The notes under the pieces: generated by a model
The model's database searches: none
What the model was told of the DNA's origin: nothing
Seen by the model: only the letters and a program-made list of their open reading frames with translations
Source: Chrysaora quinquecirrha
Taxonomy: Eukaryota > Cnidaria > Scyphozoa > Semaeostomeae > Pelagiidae
DNA: 64,000 nt
Assembly (NCBI GenBank): GCA_014526335.1
Contig: JACTAT010000013.1
Coordinates: 5,214,182-5,278,181 of the forward strand
Direction: 5' to 3'
Shown here: positions 24,271-37,600 of the stretch, in pieces
Numbering within the stretch: the stretch's first letter is position 1
How the letters are laid out: each line of letters starts with the position of its first letter
Made by a program: the position numbers and the translations under genes

Positions 24271-27200
24271 ATGGTTCTTCTAACAATCGCTTCTTTGAGG
24301 ACCCACATTTTCCAAGACATCATTTGGCAGCACAGGTATTATAAGTTTTTCAGGCTGTTTTCTTCAACCAAAGTCTAAACAACGTTGATGACAGACAAAT
24401 ATAATTAAAATATCTAAGTGCTATAGTCTAGGTACAGTAAGGTGGATTCCGATCTCACGGTTTCGAAAATCTTAATATTCTACCGAAGTGATCTATTGCT
24501 CTGAAGCTTAAAAGATTGTGTCTTTCCTTGTTTCTGTAGAACCTGTGCTGGTGTCAAGACTTCTGGCCTTGCTTCTTGCTTATATTCGAGATGCATGTCA
24601 CAATTTTCTGTAACAAGGTCAATGCTTGGTATTTCAGAAGCAGAAATTGCAAGAGATGAAGCTATTATTGAGCCTCCACCAACAGTAAGTTTGAGAAATA
24701 AGCAGCGTGTGCATCAGCAAAGAAAGCATGGGCTCTTGGACCCTTTTTGGTTTCTAGTTAACTTCGCCCCACTACTAACGTGCAACGTGCCCCATTGCCA
24801 ACTCACCCCACTTATAGGTCAACTTGCCCCACTTTCAAAGTTAACTCACCCCACCTTCAAAGTCAACTTGCCCCATCTGAAAAGTCAACTTGCCCCCACT
24901 GGACTATAACTGTCTCTGCCCCCAAACCCCCTTTTATCACACTGATAGATTTATTCAGTTTGTCGTTTTCTATCATTTATTAAAGGGTGGGGCAAATTGA
25001 CAGAGGGGTGAGTTGTGCGAATGGGTGGGGCAACATGACTTGAAAGGTGTCCGACTTGACCATAAGGCAGGGCGAGTTGGTAGTGGGACGAGTTGACCTG
25101 TTACCTTCGTTTCTCTTCAGTTTTCATTAAGGGCTTAGACTTGCCCTAATTCCATAATTTGATCATTGAATCTTTTTTCAAGCGTTTTGCAAGTTAATCA
25201 ATGAGCACAATAATATGAAATTACCAACACCAAGAAGAGTAATTTTTGACAATATATGGGATTGACCCTTTTTCAAGCCTAGAAAAGGGTTGTCATGAGA
25301 AAAAGTGATGCCTGAAATGTCTTTCAAATTGCTCTTCTTGCTATTGTTTGTTTTCTTATTCTAGTCTGTATTACTCTCCACAATGAGACTGCATGCAGCT
25401 ATTGCATATTCTTTTACTTATTCAGCATCTCTCCTTTATAGAGGATATACCACTGCAAAAGAGATGTAAGATGTATGCCAAGGAAAATGAATGTGGTGGC
25501 TAAGCAGGTATGACATGTACTAAATAATATCAGAGATTTTATTTACATAATGGAAATGTTGTCCATTTATTCAAAGCATAGAAAAGGATTTTCTTGAAAC
25601 CATTTTTGAATTGAGTTTAATATATTCACACTTATCAAGGCCATTTCTGATTATATAATAGTTGGTGCTTATCAGGACAAGTCTTTGATATCTATTCAGG
25701 TCATATTTCAGGAGAGCTACATCTCCCATCATCAAGCAATAAGATTTTCCTTTCTCCTCTTTATCTTTATGGGATTGGTCATTATTGAAAAAGCGTAGAT
25801 AAACAACAACTAGAGCTGCTAAAAAATATCTGGAACTGCATTTTGTGGCAGTTAACTTGACTTTGAATTTATATTTCTTTTTTAGATAAGAAAATTACCA
25901 GTTGATGAGGCAATAACTCAGATGCAATTCTCACCAAAGAAGGCAGCAGAGACTATAAAGCAGGTAAAGATCATAGTCTTAATTGACATGCCAGCAGCTT
26001 TGTTGCAGTATTTCGTGTGCTGTGGTGCAACTCCATTATTTGCATCTATAAAGTTACATTTCCTCAGGAGGCTTATGAAGTATTTACAAGTTGCGGAGAA
26101 GTGGAAACTAGCCAGGCACAAGTTCCGTAGACATTTTGCCAGCTCCTTTGGTCGAAAGTATTCAATAAGTGGGGTCTTTATCTTTTTGCTTTAAAATTCT
26201 CCATTATGCGAAGATTTATTCAAATACTGTATTTTTGTCATCTTAAGGTTCTTGAAGAGGCAAAGAAAATAGCTATAGCTGATCATGGAGTTGAAGATGG
26301 GTCCAATCTTTTTGTTGGTAAGAAACCAAATCCATTACATAGTTCAAACCAAATCCAACATATATTAGAATTAAATGCAGCAGGATTTGCCGAACTTAAT
26401 TCTGAAGTTGGACATAGATGTATCGTTGCTTTACATGATCGCATTTTGGTTGAATTTAATCAAAATAGATTTACTGCATTTACTGCAACCATTCGAATTT
26501 ACCACTTTGAATTATATTTGACGCAACACTAACTACATAGAAAGTCAAAGTTGCTCTTACAGCCTTATAAAGTCCACCTAACCTAGCTTTAAATGGGCTA
26601 GGTCGTGTCGAATTTAATTCAATGTGACCATACAAATCAATGCTGCATTTATGGCATTTATCGAACTTTTGAATAAAGTTCAGTATATCCCTCTGCACTT
26701 AATTCAAAGTGCAGCATTTAATAAAATTATGACTTTATATGGGTAAAATTTGTTCAAACTTAATTCAAATCTTGCTTGAATTAAATTCGACACAACCTAA
26801 AAGTGGCCTTGTAGATCACTTCGGCATGACGTCAGACATATTAAATTTTTTCGAAATCACATGATATCGAGTTTTCGACATGAAAATCTTATAACGCAGC
26901 CAAAACTTAGTCTAGGTACAAAGTTTCACTGTTCTAGCGCTTGTGTTCTTAATTTTATTAGCTTTCAAAGTTCCCGATTTCATACAGGCTTTGACCGCAA
27001 AAAAATGAACTTTTAACCCCACACGCTCAAAACCCTTATAAAATCGTATACTTTGGACGCTCGTAGAATCGATAATATACGCGCAGAGATGATAAAACTT
27101 TGCACCTAGACTAATTTTTGGGTGCTTTATACGATTTTCGCATCGAAAGATTGGTATCTTGTGATTTCGAAAAGTTAAAATTCTACCGAATGATCTATAA

Positions 27201-27509
27201 AGTGACCGTAAAAAAGGCCTTATAAAATGTCATGTCCCTAATACTCTACAGATACTGATCATACATTTTTTATCTGTTTTGCTTTTAGAACGTTCCTATG
27301 TGGGAAGATCACATCATATCAAACAAATCAAATACCACGCTAGAGGGAAATTCGGTATTATGCAGATCCATTTTTGTCATTACTTTTTGGTATTACAAGA
27401 AGGTCCTGCTTTAGGACGAAACAAAAAGAAAAAGAACAAACATCTGAGTGAACTTCAGAGATTCAAGAAATTCACTCCTCGTATTCTTAATTCATTAGCC
27501 TCATATTAG
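24271..27509 (+). CDS. MRPL22: Mitochondrial ribosomal protein L22 (uL22m)
   Basis: Large-subunit mitochondrial ribosomal protein of the L22 family, which lines the peptide exit tunnel in the matrix. Six exons: 24271-24335, 24540-24684, 25442-25507, 25886-25963, 26248-26317, 27289-27509. All phases agree and give 214 residues, close to the human length (206). The first exon (start MVLLTIASLRTHIFQ) looks like a mitochondrial presequence: hydrophobic and Arg-bearing with no acidic residue until Asp16. Residues 71 onward give RIYHCKRDVR, then VDEAITQMQFSPKKAAETIKQ, then the L22 core EEAKKIAIADHGVEDGSNLFV, then IKQIKYHARGKFGIMQ with CHYFLVLQEGP, all collinear with human MRPL22. The C-terminal tail is Lys-rich. 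Intron 2 carries a foldback element and the last intron carries two MITE-like inverted repeats. Transcribed divergently from GEMIN5. Confidence 0.95.
24755..25110. mobile_element. Foldback-type element with GTCAACTTGCCCCA arms
   Basis: In MRPL22 intron 2. The left arm holds about seven imperfect CAACTTGCCCCAC units (24765-24900). After a spacer, the right arm holds the inverted units (GGGGCAA, GGGTGAGTTG, GGGCGAGTTGG) to 25110. The outer edges TTAACTTCGCCCCACTACTA and TAGTGGGACGAGTTGACC are inverted copies. Confidence 0.7.
26604..26800. mobile_element. MITE-like inverted repeat, GTGTCGAATTTAATTCAA ends
   Basis: TAGGTCGTGTCGAATTTAAT at the left and its near inverse ATTAAATTCGACACAACCTA at the right, in the last MRPL22 intron. 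Confidence 0.6.
26805..27220. mobile_element. MITE-like inverted repeat, TGTAGATCACTTCGG ends
   Basis: The left part (AGTGGCCTTGTAGATCACTT) is inverted at the right (GATCTATAAAGTGACC). Inside, AAACTTAGTCTAGGTACAAAGTTT mirrors AAACTTTGCACCTAGACTAA. In the last MRPL22 intron. Confidence 0.55.
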
Positions 27510-28648
27510 TCTAGTTTTTAATGAATTGACTTATAATGTCGGCCTAGCAAAATAATTGCGAGTGTTGCATGGCAAGAGAAAATCAGCGCTGTTTTGTATA
27601 TACAGTAGGAAAAGTCTGGAAATTTAGTGTGGCTTTTTCAATTCAATATTCAAGTTGTTGATTTTTGTTGGTTATTAACTGAGTATCCTGTTTATCTGTA
27701 TTGCTGATAAATACATCTCAACGCTGATACCTAACGATAAAGGCAAAAAGGCTTTGAAAAAACGAAGGTAATAGGAGGCCAAGGTTTGGAGGTTTTCCTG
27801 AAACTCGACGTATGGTTAAAAATTACTTCAAAATGCTATCGAAGTGGAAACCTTTTATAAAATGAAACACTTTGGGGAACATTGTGAAACTTTCCGCAAA
27901 TTTCATGAAATTGTATTAAGAGATTTTTTTAATTTTGATTTAATTTTTTATTGCCTGGGATATTAAATGTTCCAATTTTATTGCATATAGAAGTTTCTGT
28001 TACATGTCTGATTCGGTTCGAAAAATAAGAAAGAATCAATTGTTAAACGTTTTGAGAACAATCGCTTCACTTTAATTTTGATAATGGTAAAATAACCCGG
28101 GGTAATGTCTGTGCAGTACAGTGGAGGATTAACACCAGCACAGTGGTGGAGTGGGGGATAACATTGAGTACAGTGGAGGTTGTGCAGTACAGCGGAGGAC
28201 TTACACCAGTACAGTAGAGGGAAGGCATGACGTATGTGGGGGGATAACATCAGTACAGTGGAGGATGTTCAGTACAGTGGAGGGATAACATCAGTACAGT
28301 GGGGGGATAACACTTAGTACAGTGGAGGTTGTGCAGTACAGCGGAGGGCTTACATCAGTACAGTGGAGGGATAACATGATGCATGTGGGGGGATAGCATC
28401 AGTACAAAGGAGGCTGTTCAGTACAGTGGAGGGATAGCATCAGTAACAATTTAAACGCTTGCTTGTCAGACTTACCAAAAATAAAAATAAAGCAAAACTT
28501 TGAAAAATAAATGGTGTAATAGCTATGTTGCACACAAAGTTAAGAAAATAAATATAAATATACATCGGTAATTAAAAATAACTGCGAAAGATAAATCTAT
28601 TTAAATCATTGAAGTCAAACCTGAATCTCTCAGTATATTTCTCATTAT
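27510..28648. other. Convergent intergenic region MRPL22 / USP35-38
   Basis: Both genes end into this 1.1 kb. It is AT-rich and contains one GTACAGTGGAGG block at 28097-28445. No further gene was seen, and I found no clear AATAAA for either gene. Confidence 0.6.
28097..28445. mobile_element. GTACAGTGGAGG-family block with CCCGGGGTAATGT edge
   Basis: Left edge CCCGGGGTAATGTCTGTGCA, then tandem CAGTACAGTGGAGG units interleaved with GGATAACATCAGTAC. No inverted right arm is seen, so it looks one-armed like the 0.5-1.3 kb block. Confidence 0.7.
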
Positions 28649-31600
28649 TCAAAAGATGAATCGACTCGCATCAGAAGCTAGTCCACCAAAAGCTCCCCCG
28701 CAATTTCCAGATGGCCCAGCTCCGTCATTATCATCGTCCTTTTTTCTGGATTTAAAATAGTCGAATTTTGTTGTATTGTCGGAATATGTACGGCTTTTTT
28801 GATCTTGTTCCTAAAGAGAAATTAATTGATGTTAAAACATAAGCATCGAGAAGTAGAACAGCATCACCATATATGGAGAGTTGTAACTCCTGAGGTAGGT
28901 CTGCGTGCGCATTCTAACTCCAAGAACGCAGAAGGCAAAAGCTTAAGTTCCACATCACCTTTTATACAGCTTCCAAAACCTATAACCTTCATAATCATTA
29001 ACAAACGAAAATTGCTAGCTTCCTAAGCTAAATGAACCAGAAGGCATAGTAACAAACGAAAGGCGTAAAAGTATCTTCAGTATTCAACAAACAACCATAC
29101 GTTCGTCAGGTTCACGCAATCTAAATGCACTACTGTGGTGGATATGCACTACAGTGGTTGTATTTCTTGCGTACTTTGGTGGATAAGCATTACTGTAAAC
29201 ATTACTGTGGTGTGTTATTAGCTATGCTTTATGTGGTGGGTTATTATGCTTGATGTGATGGTGTTTTGTGCATACTGTGGCGGATTTTGTGGTCTTTTCT
29301 TGCTTGATCTATAGACTTTTGCTATGATTTCGTATCTACCACAGTAGTGCTTATCCACCATAGGGTGCAAAAATACCACCACGTCAAGTATAATCCATCG
29401 CATAACCCATCACAACAAGCACAGCGACCCACGACAGTAGTACATCCACCACAATACGCAAAAATATCCACAGTGCGCAAAAAACCACCACAGAAACAGA
29501 AGGAAGAAAATAAGAGAAAGGCGAAGAAAGTATTGGTCAACAAAAAGCCATCAGTTTTCGCCAGTTGATAACCCCAAGCGTACCTTGATAAATTTCCTGT
29601 TGTCTTCCTGAACCAACGAAACCAAATCTGGATTAATTCCACTAGCTTTTTGTATCATTTCTTGTGTATCGTTTGCTTCGTATATGAAAACATACGGTGT
29701 ATCTCTTGGCAAGTTAATATGGAGGTTCTCGACAGCATTACTGGCGGCGTATGAAACATTACTATCGTTGAATATATACCATCTGGTGTCAGACTGTGAT
29801 TGATCTTTAGAGGCAATAAGACCATCACTACAGATAGCAGAAGCTGAACTTGACTCGACAGTTCTGGCGTCAGTTGTTGGACTATTATCAGTATTATTCA
29901 ACTGTCTATGACTAGGCCCTTTTCTGGAGTAGCAGTAATAGTGACCGCTTTCAGATGAAACACCAGAATGGACAATGACAGCAACTAAAGTATACTGTTT
30001 CGATGACTCAGTAATCATTGATAATTTAGGAGTTTTGCAAGTAATTTCGGTCGCTCTTTGGTGGTCAATATCGAAACTCCGCGAACATCCAGCTATAGGA
30101 TCGCTATCGACCTGCATTTCGACATCTTCATCTAGAGTTCTATCACTCGTAACGATATTTAGTGGTACGGCTAACACTGAAGGAAATCGTACATTCTTAA
30201 GTATCTTGCTTCGAGTATGCGTCTTCATATCATATGTGAATCTCTTCAATGTTAGTACAAGATACTTAGGACATGACGCGAAGTAATGTCTTTGTTCTGC
30301 GTCTTGTAGCGAAGCGCAGTTATCACATCTATACTGATTCTGACCGACTAGGTATTCAGATGATAGATAATTATCGAGCAGTCTTTGAAGTTCCAGGGGT
30401 TTAGTATCAGTCGCAATGTTTAGGAGAATACTTCTTTGCTGATTGTCTTTCTCAATCGGATCATTAATCGCTGGCTCGGCTGTTTCCAGCAGAGGGTGAT
30501 CCGTTGGTTTTGTCACTTCGGCTGTATCATTTGGAGAGATGCTCCCAGCAGCATTTGCTATCGTGTTGCCGATGCCTCTCGATATATCGCCACCTAAAGT
30601 TCAGAGAATATTCGCGGTTAAAAGAAATGAACTATTCAAGAGGTTACATGAGATAAACACGCAAGAGTAGGCTCGATAAGTTGTTGTATTTAGATATTCG
30701 AAGAATCGATACTGGGACTTCCAGGCCACGTTGATGACCTGAAATGCCTCAGGTTTGAGTCCAGCACTCAATAAATTATTCTTGTCAAATATATATATAA
30801 ATACCTACATATGATGTTGAAGAAGGTTCAACTTAGCCAAAAAATATCAAATGGGAGGAGAGCTTGGGCTTTATGATTTGGGAGTTATTCGACGATTTCA
30901 TCGAGCCCTATAGCTCAGTGGAACGACGTTGGCTCTTTGGTCATGTAGTCCTGAATCGAATCTAATCTATTGTGATATGCCACATGTGGAAAATCTGTTC
31001 CAGTGTTCGCCATTCATGAAAAATATTAATTTCAACAGACTAGTCTTAAATTTTCCCAGTAGTCGGAGTTTTTTTAATTTTTCGTGAATTGAGTTTCAAG
31101 GTTTGAGTTTCATATAGGACTAACGAGTGATAAGAAAATTAAGGAGAAAGTTTCTTATAAGAAAAGAACCTGTTCCTAAATTTAAAGAAGTTGGAGTACA
31201 AAGCATTAAAGGATCAATAAAATAAGGATTACAATCAATAATAACAATAATAATAAATACAGACATAAGTAATATAAAGCATACCTTTCAAGCCGTAAGT
31301 TCCGCCATCAGTGTTATCGGGGAAAGACAGAGGAATATCATTAAAGGCTTCATATCGCGACGATACATAATTACAATTCAGGCATTTCACATCGACACGA
31401 CATTCTCCAGTAAACATTTCATGTAGCTGCTCGTTTTCTTTGCCATCAGCGGCCTCTGATTGCGAGATTTATCTTCTTGCTCAATGACATCAATCAGGTA
31501 TTTCAGAAATTCTGAACAGTCTTGCTGAGCTCCTTGTCGAAACCAGCTCGGTCTTGATACTCGGTTGAATTCGATCGGGCTTATTGCAGATCTCTAGAAA

Positions 31601-34600
31601 GTACAGATTAATTTTGAAAAGAGCTCAAATATGGAAGCGTGGACATCTATAGAGTACACGTCACAAAGACCCCGTTAGTAACGGATCAGCTTATTATTAA
31701 TATTACAGATGGGTTCCCCCCGTGGGTGTTACTAAATATATTTTGGGTACTGGGGACGTGCCACTCCTAAGGGTATCGTTTTTCATGATTTTGGTATAAA
31801 CATGGGTCTTAATTTTCTGAAAATTGGTATAAATAAGGGTATCGATTTCTCCAAAATCGGTATCAAACTTATAAAAAATGGTCTTATTTCCGTTTGATTT
31901 CGCGTTTCTTAATGAAGTTTGATTCGAAGTGACATACTATAGTACATTTAAGCACATAAACAAGTGTAGGAGTTAATATTTTCGTATAATTTTGGGTTAT
32001 TTTAAGGAATTTGGTATAAATATGGGTAGGCATTTTGTTGCTCGGGCGGCACGTGCTTATGCGAAACTTAGTCAAGTACCCCCGGGGGGTTTCCATTTAT
32101 ATTGGACCCCTGATTCGACAAAATAACCAGGAAATGAAATTTTGAGAAAGTTTCCAGCTCTACTCTTTCGTGATCTGTATCAACACATCTGGCATCAGAC
32201 CAAGCAAGTGTACGGCCTTGTACAAAATAAGACCGATTACGGACCGAACCGATCAAGGTGGACCGTGGATCGATATCCGCCTTTTCGAGGATTGAAATGC
32301 CCCTCGGATCGCGAGGCAAACTTAAAAGACAGAACAGGCTGTCATAGTCGAGAGCCAATTCACTGTACTATAATTATGTTAACCTCTGCTGTAATAAACA
32401 AACTCTGGTGTTACTATCCAACAGTGCTGATGTTATCCCCCCATTGTACTGAAAATCCTCAGCTATGCTTTACTGATGTTACTGATGTTAGTGTTCCGTT
32501 GTACTGATCAACATCGATCTCCACTTTACTGCACAGCCTCCACATTACTGTAAGACACTTTTCCGCGTCTAGATATCTACTTTACTTTGATCTAGTCCGT
32601 AGTCTTTCTGAGACAAATATCTTTTGAGTTTCAACTATTTTCAAAATAACAATACCCATCTCCATTGTAAACTCCTGTAATGACAGTAGTTGGAAGCAAA
32701 AATGAGGCAGCTTAAAACACCAAACTCTAAATAAATAACGAACGAACTAATTTCAAATAAAAAGTAAAGATAAAAAGAATGCAACTTAGTTGTCTTTGTT
32801 TTTCAAAGTTTATGTTAAGTAAATTCCTCTCTGATCTATTTCCAAAATCTTAGCTTTCGCCATCCCTTTCTTTTATTCAGTCGCTTCATATATTTCTCTT
32901 CTTCCAGATCCCTTAAAGACTCTTGCGCTTTCTCAAGGATTCTTCCTTGATTTTTCAAATCTTCTTTAACCTTTTCATAATCAAAGCCTAACCTATTCTT
33001 CTTCATTCTCAGATTCTTATTATCAAGGACCATTTGGCCTTTCTCGACGATTAACTTGACAACTTGTTTGGCACATTCTTCCTTTGCTGTGCATTCTTCT
33101 TCTTTAAGTTTTCTTTCCTCGATTATTTCCTTTGAAGCAAGAAGATTTGCTTTCTCTAATTCTGATATAACTTCTTCTTTCAATAAACACTGAGCTTTCA
33201 TCTCTTCTGCTGCATTTGCTGCTGCACTAGCTTCCTCCCTCAGACCAAAAACCATCTCCTTCAAATCTTCTTCATTCTTCATCAAACATTCAATCTGTTT
33301 CTTCATCTGCGAAACAACATCATCAAACTCTTTTTTCTGCAATTTCTCATTTTCAACAAACTTCTTCCTCTCAATATCAAATTCTTCCTTTGATATTTCC
33401 AATTCTTTCAATGCGTTTTCACACTTTTCATTTAACTTCTTCATTCTGTAAGACATGCTTATAGCATGCCTTTTCGCCATTTGATAACGCTCTTCACTCA
33501 AATCAGCTCTTTTCTTCAAATCTTCTAACTTCATTTCCGTACTTTCTTTGTCTTCTTTAACATACTCCTGAATACCATTCAATATTGCATCATGTGTAAC
33601 ATTCACTGCTGTGTGTTTCTCTTGCAGTAAATCATATTTTTTCTGCAATGAAGCAATTTTTTCATTCAACTTGTTGTTTTCTTCTTCAAGCTCTGATGCT
33701 CTCGCCTTCAACAAGCAGTCCTCAGATTCAGCCCCTGGGGTACTCTCGATACCAATACTGCACTTTGAGCCAGGGATGCATAACCCAGAGTCCTTTTCGG
33801 TTGCTTCCAGGTTCGCAATCTCCGTAGATTCAGAAGCAAGAATATTTTCTTTTCTATTCAATTTCTCAGTCAGTTGCATTTTTACATCTTTGCCAAGCTT
33901 GCTTACATGTTTCTTGCACATGATTCCAACAAGCTCTTTCTGTCGTTCGACAATTCTTCGCATTTCCAAAAACTGAAAATGAAAAAAAATTCAAAAATCA
34001 AAAGCAAATATCGTAAACGTTTGCCACGTTAAGACTATACACATCTAGAAACATCTTGTAGTAGACATGTTCAACATCTCTTAACTTAAAGTTGAAATGC
34101 TGTTTCAAATAAATAATAAACAAAAAGTGAACTACATGTTATCCAAAAAGCAGAAATCTAAATATTCAATATTCCAAAAGAAATATCAAGCGTAGAAAGA
34201 TGTAGATATAACTAAAATATATTATCCACGAACCTTGGAATTATATTCCTCAGGAAGATCTTTCGCTCTAAGAGCTTTAACTTCATTAATCAAAGATTTG
34301 TTGACCAAAAGAAGTTTGTCTTTGCCAAAAGCAGCAATATCAGCTCTCTCTTTTTCGCTCCGCAACTTTATGTTCATCCTCGCAACTGTCTCCTTCAAAA
34401 CCGCGATTTCCTCGCGATATCCTGCGACTCCTGGTTCAACAGAAGGACAGAAAGCGCCCATATCGGCTTGTGATTTATCCATTTCACGAAAACTCCGAAT
34501 AAAATTAGATATTATTCTAATATTCTCCGCGAAATTGTTTAAAATCTTTGTAGAATTGGCTTACTTATATTTGTGCGGTAATCAATTCTGATTGTGACGA

Positions 34601-37600
34601 AATTTGATTACATTACTTGATGTGACGTCATAATCATATTAGAATATAGAAAGTTGCTCTTCCCTGATATCTATCTTCGTCCAAACTGAAACTATGGTTA
34701 ACTAGAATTTTTGGGGGGGAAGTTGCATGCATCAGTAAAATCAACACTTTGGTCTAATTTTTCATTCCACTGACTTTATTCCAATTAGGCCAAACGAGCA
34801 AATATTGTTGTCAAACATTTGAGATTTGCTTATCAAGCAATTTGAATGTTTTTTCATGTCACATAGCATTTCTTGACAAGCAAAAATTAGAAAAATTGTT
34901 GCATATTGGGTCAAAAATTTTTTGCTAAGAAACTCAAATGTTTGACCAACAATTGTTTGGAAGTTTGGTCAGGGTCATAAAAATAGGATTAGGAGTAGAT
35001 TTTAAGCCCCTGAATATTTGGATGCCAGTTTAAACACCAATAGCTAAATTAATTGCTTTAAAAACCAATAGTTAAATGATACCTCGGAAAGCAGCAAAAA
35101 TGCAGCCAATTGCTGAAGATTGTATGTGACATTGTTTTTATCTTGGTGCAAGGACATTGACAACAGAGACTCGCGAAATCTGTAAAATATAAAGCAAGAA
35201 GCTTATTAAAGGCGAATGAAAAGCCTAGTTTCCATAAGCCATGGGAGAAGGATCGTAAGAGAATCAGCCATAGTTTGCGATCGCAGAGTTCAGAAAAATA
35301 TGGAACCTTCCTCCGGTGACCAATTGAAGCCATCCAAGCGTTTTGGAACATATTTCTTTATTTAACTGATTTCATTTACCAAGGTTACAACCGTTATATA
35401 TTTGAATTTAAAATGTAGCAGTATCAAAATTAGAATCCATCTTTTGGACACTCAGAGAAGGCAGCCAAAATTAGCTGAAGAAGTCTTTCTAAACTAAACT
35501 TCCAACAAAAATTACTTGAACTTCCTCAAATTCAATAATACCAGGAAAAACCGCAGCCGTGGAACCACCAGTATTTCTGGAATCGTATGCATTGCTTCCC
35601 CGATTTAACGGAAACAGGCCGTCACAATCGTAATGACATTCGGCGTGTTGCTGCGAATTGCTTCGAATCCTGAGGAAGTAGGATAAAACATGTTCCGTCT
35701 AACACTCGTCAACGCGATTTTCGACAAGGAGAGCAACCACCCTGAAATTCGAAGCAACAACCCACCCTAAAGCACGATTCCATAGATCAACATTTATTGG
35801 ATCACCATGATTGTGTAGAAAATTACAGCGACGATTTTTCGCAGAGCAAGATCACTATTTCAGCAAGGCGCTTTGGAATGTATCTACCTATCTTTGTAGT
35901 GTATAAACCAAATGGCCCGTTCTGTGTAGATAGAAGGAGTTCGTTTTGTCATTTGGATTCTTCAATTAGTCAAATTGTTCATCCTGTATCCCGCGAGCTG
36001 ACTGGTGTTCAAAACACAATATCAATAAAGTTTCGATGTATCTGGGTATAAATTACGTTTTAGTTAATTGTTTCGGTCTGTTTCTGACGTTTATACTCCG
36101 ATGAGTGTGAGACGAAAAAAGCTCTTAAGTATGGCCAAAGATGTTTGCGCTATTTCTCGCAATGTTGAAGTTGTATATAACTCGGATACTACACCGGGTT
36201 TCACGAGGCTCTCTCAAAAATGTAGCTCTAGAGGTTGAAGCAATTTAAACTAAACACTAACCTTTCCAGCATAAACAATGCTTGGATGACGCTGTTCATA
36301 TAGCAAGTATTTCCGAGATTAACCAGACCAGTTTTTCCAGTGATTAATTTTCTATTCAGTTGACTAACTTGTACTATGGGTTGAGCAGGCGTTGACGTTT
36401 TACCAAGACAATTGCTTTCCGATAGCCATCTTTTCATGCTTTCTTCAGAAGGCCTTGGAAAATCCTGTAAAAAAGATAATTGATCGTCAATTCTGCAAGC
36501 TTTTTAAGAGAAGCTTTGGTTACAACTTAGATGTTAGATTTTCATTTGAAACTGCGATAAACAGCGGGCAGAAGCATACATCCTCAGGGTATAAACGTCA
36601 TAAACAGACCGAAACAATTGACTATAACGCAGAATTTATAACCGAATGCGGATCGAAATGCACAAAGCAGAAAATAAGAGCTAAATGGTTTCACTGAACG
36701 GCCATCACTTTGCATTTCGATCCGCATCTGGGTATAAATTCCGCATTATTCAATTGTTTCGGGCTGCTTCTGACGTTTCTACTCTGAAGAGTATCGCGCG
36801 AAAAAAGCTTTTAAGAATGCCTTACAGTTTCCACTGCTTTTTTTCCATTTTAATAACAATTTCAGTACTTCAAGGTCAAGGGATTGGCCTATTTCAGTCT
36901 GCATCTATAAATTCCGAGTATATAAATTCCACCGTAGTTCGTTGTCTACGGTTTATTTCTGCTGTTTATACTGGATACCTCTTTTCAATGACCATCGCCA
37001 AACAACGCACTAATATTTTTGCCCCAAAGATCATTTCTTACCTCCGAACGGCAGACTCGTTTCTGAGGACTGTCAGACGGAAAATATTTAAGTATGCTCA
37101 AAAATCTTTCCGCTTTCTATCACATTATTTTGGCCCGAAGAATCCTCTTCTTGTTATTGAATGAAGCAGTTGTTATGTTACAAACTACGTTTGACCATTT
37201 GGCCATGCCACAAATCATTGCTTGACAAGCAGAATTGCTTCGTAATGCTTTGCAGAAAACTTCAAAATCATTTTCTGCTGTCACAAGCAAATAATGCTTT
37301 GGCAAGTAATGTTTTCGAAGGTGGCCAAAGGCTTACAATTGTTTGACCAAAACTTTTATCATTTCGCCATGGCCTTAGACCATCTCATAAGAAACGAATT
37401 CAATTACCTTTAAAAGCATTTGCCTTTCGATAAATTGTTGTTAAAAATTAGTTTGACCGTTTGGCCACATCAGAAAACAATGTTTGACAAGCAGAATTGC
37501 TTAGCGACGTTTTTGAGGAATCTTCAAAAAATTCTCGGCTTGGAACAAATTTCAGATGTTTGACAAACAGGTCGTTTTGAAGGGCCTAAGACTTAATAAG

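Noticed and set aside
30908..30985. Functional tRNA gene
   Set aside because: A- and B-box-like words are present but no acceptor stem or anticodon arm could be paired.
32068..32507. Overlapping minus (96 codon) and plus (121 codon) frames in USP35/38 intron 5
   Set aside because: No match to the USP core, which joins exon 5 to exon 6 in phase without it; no other family recognised.
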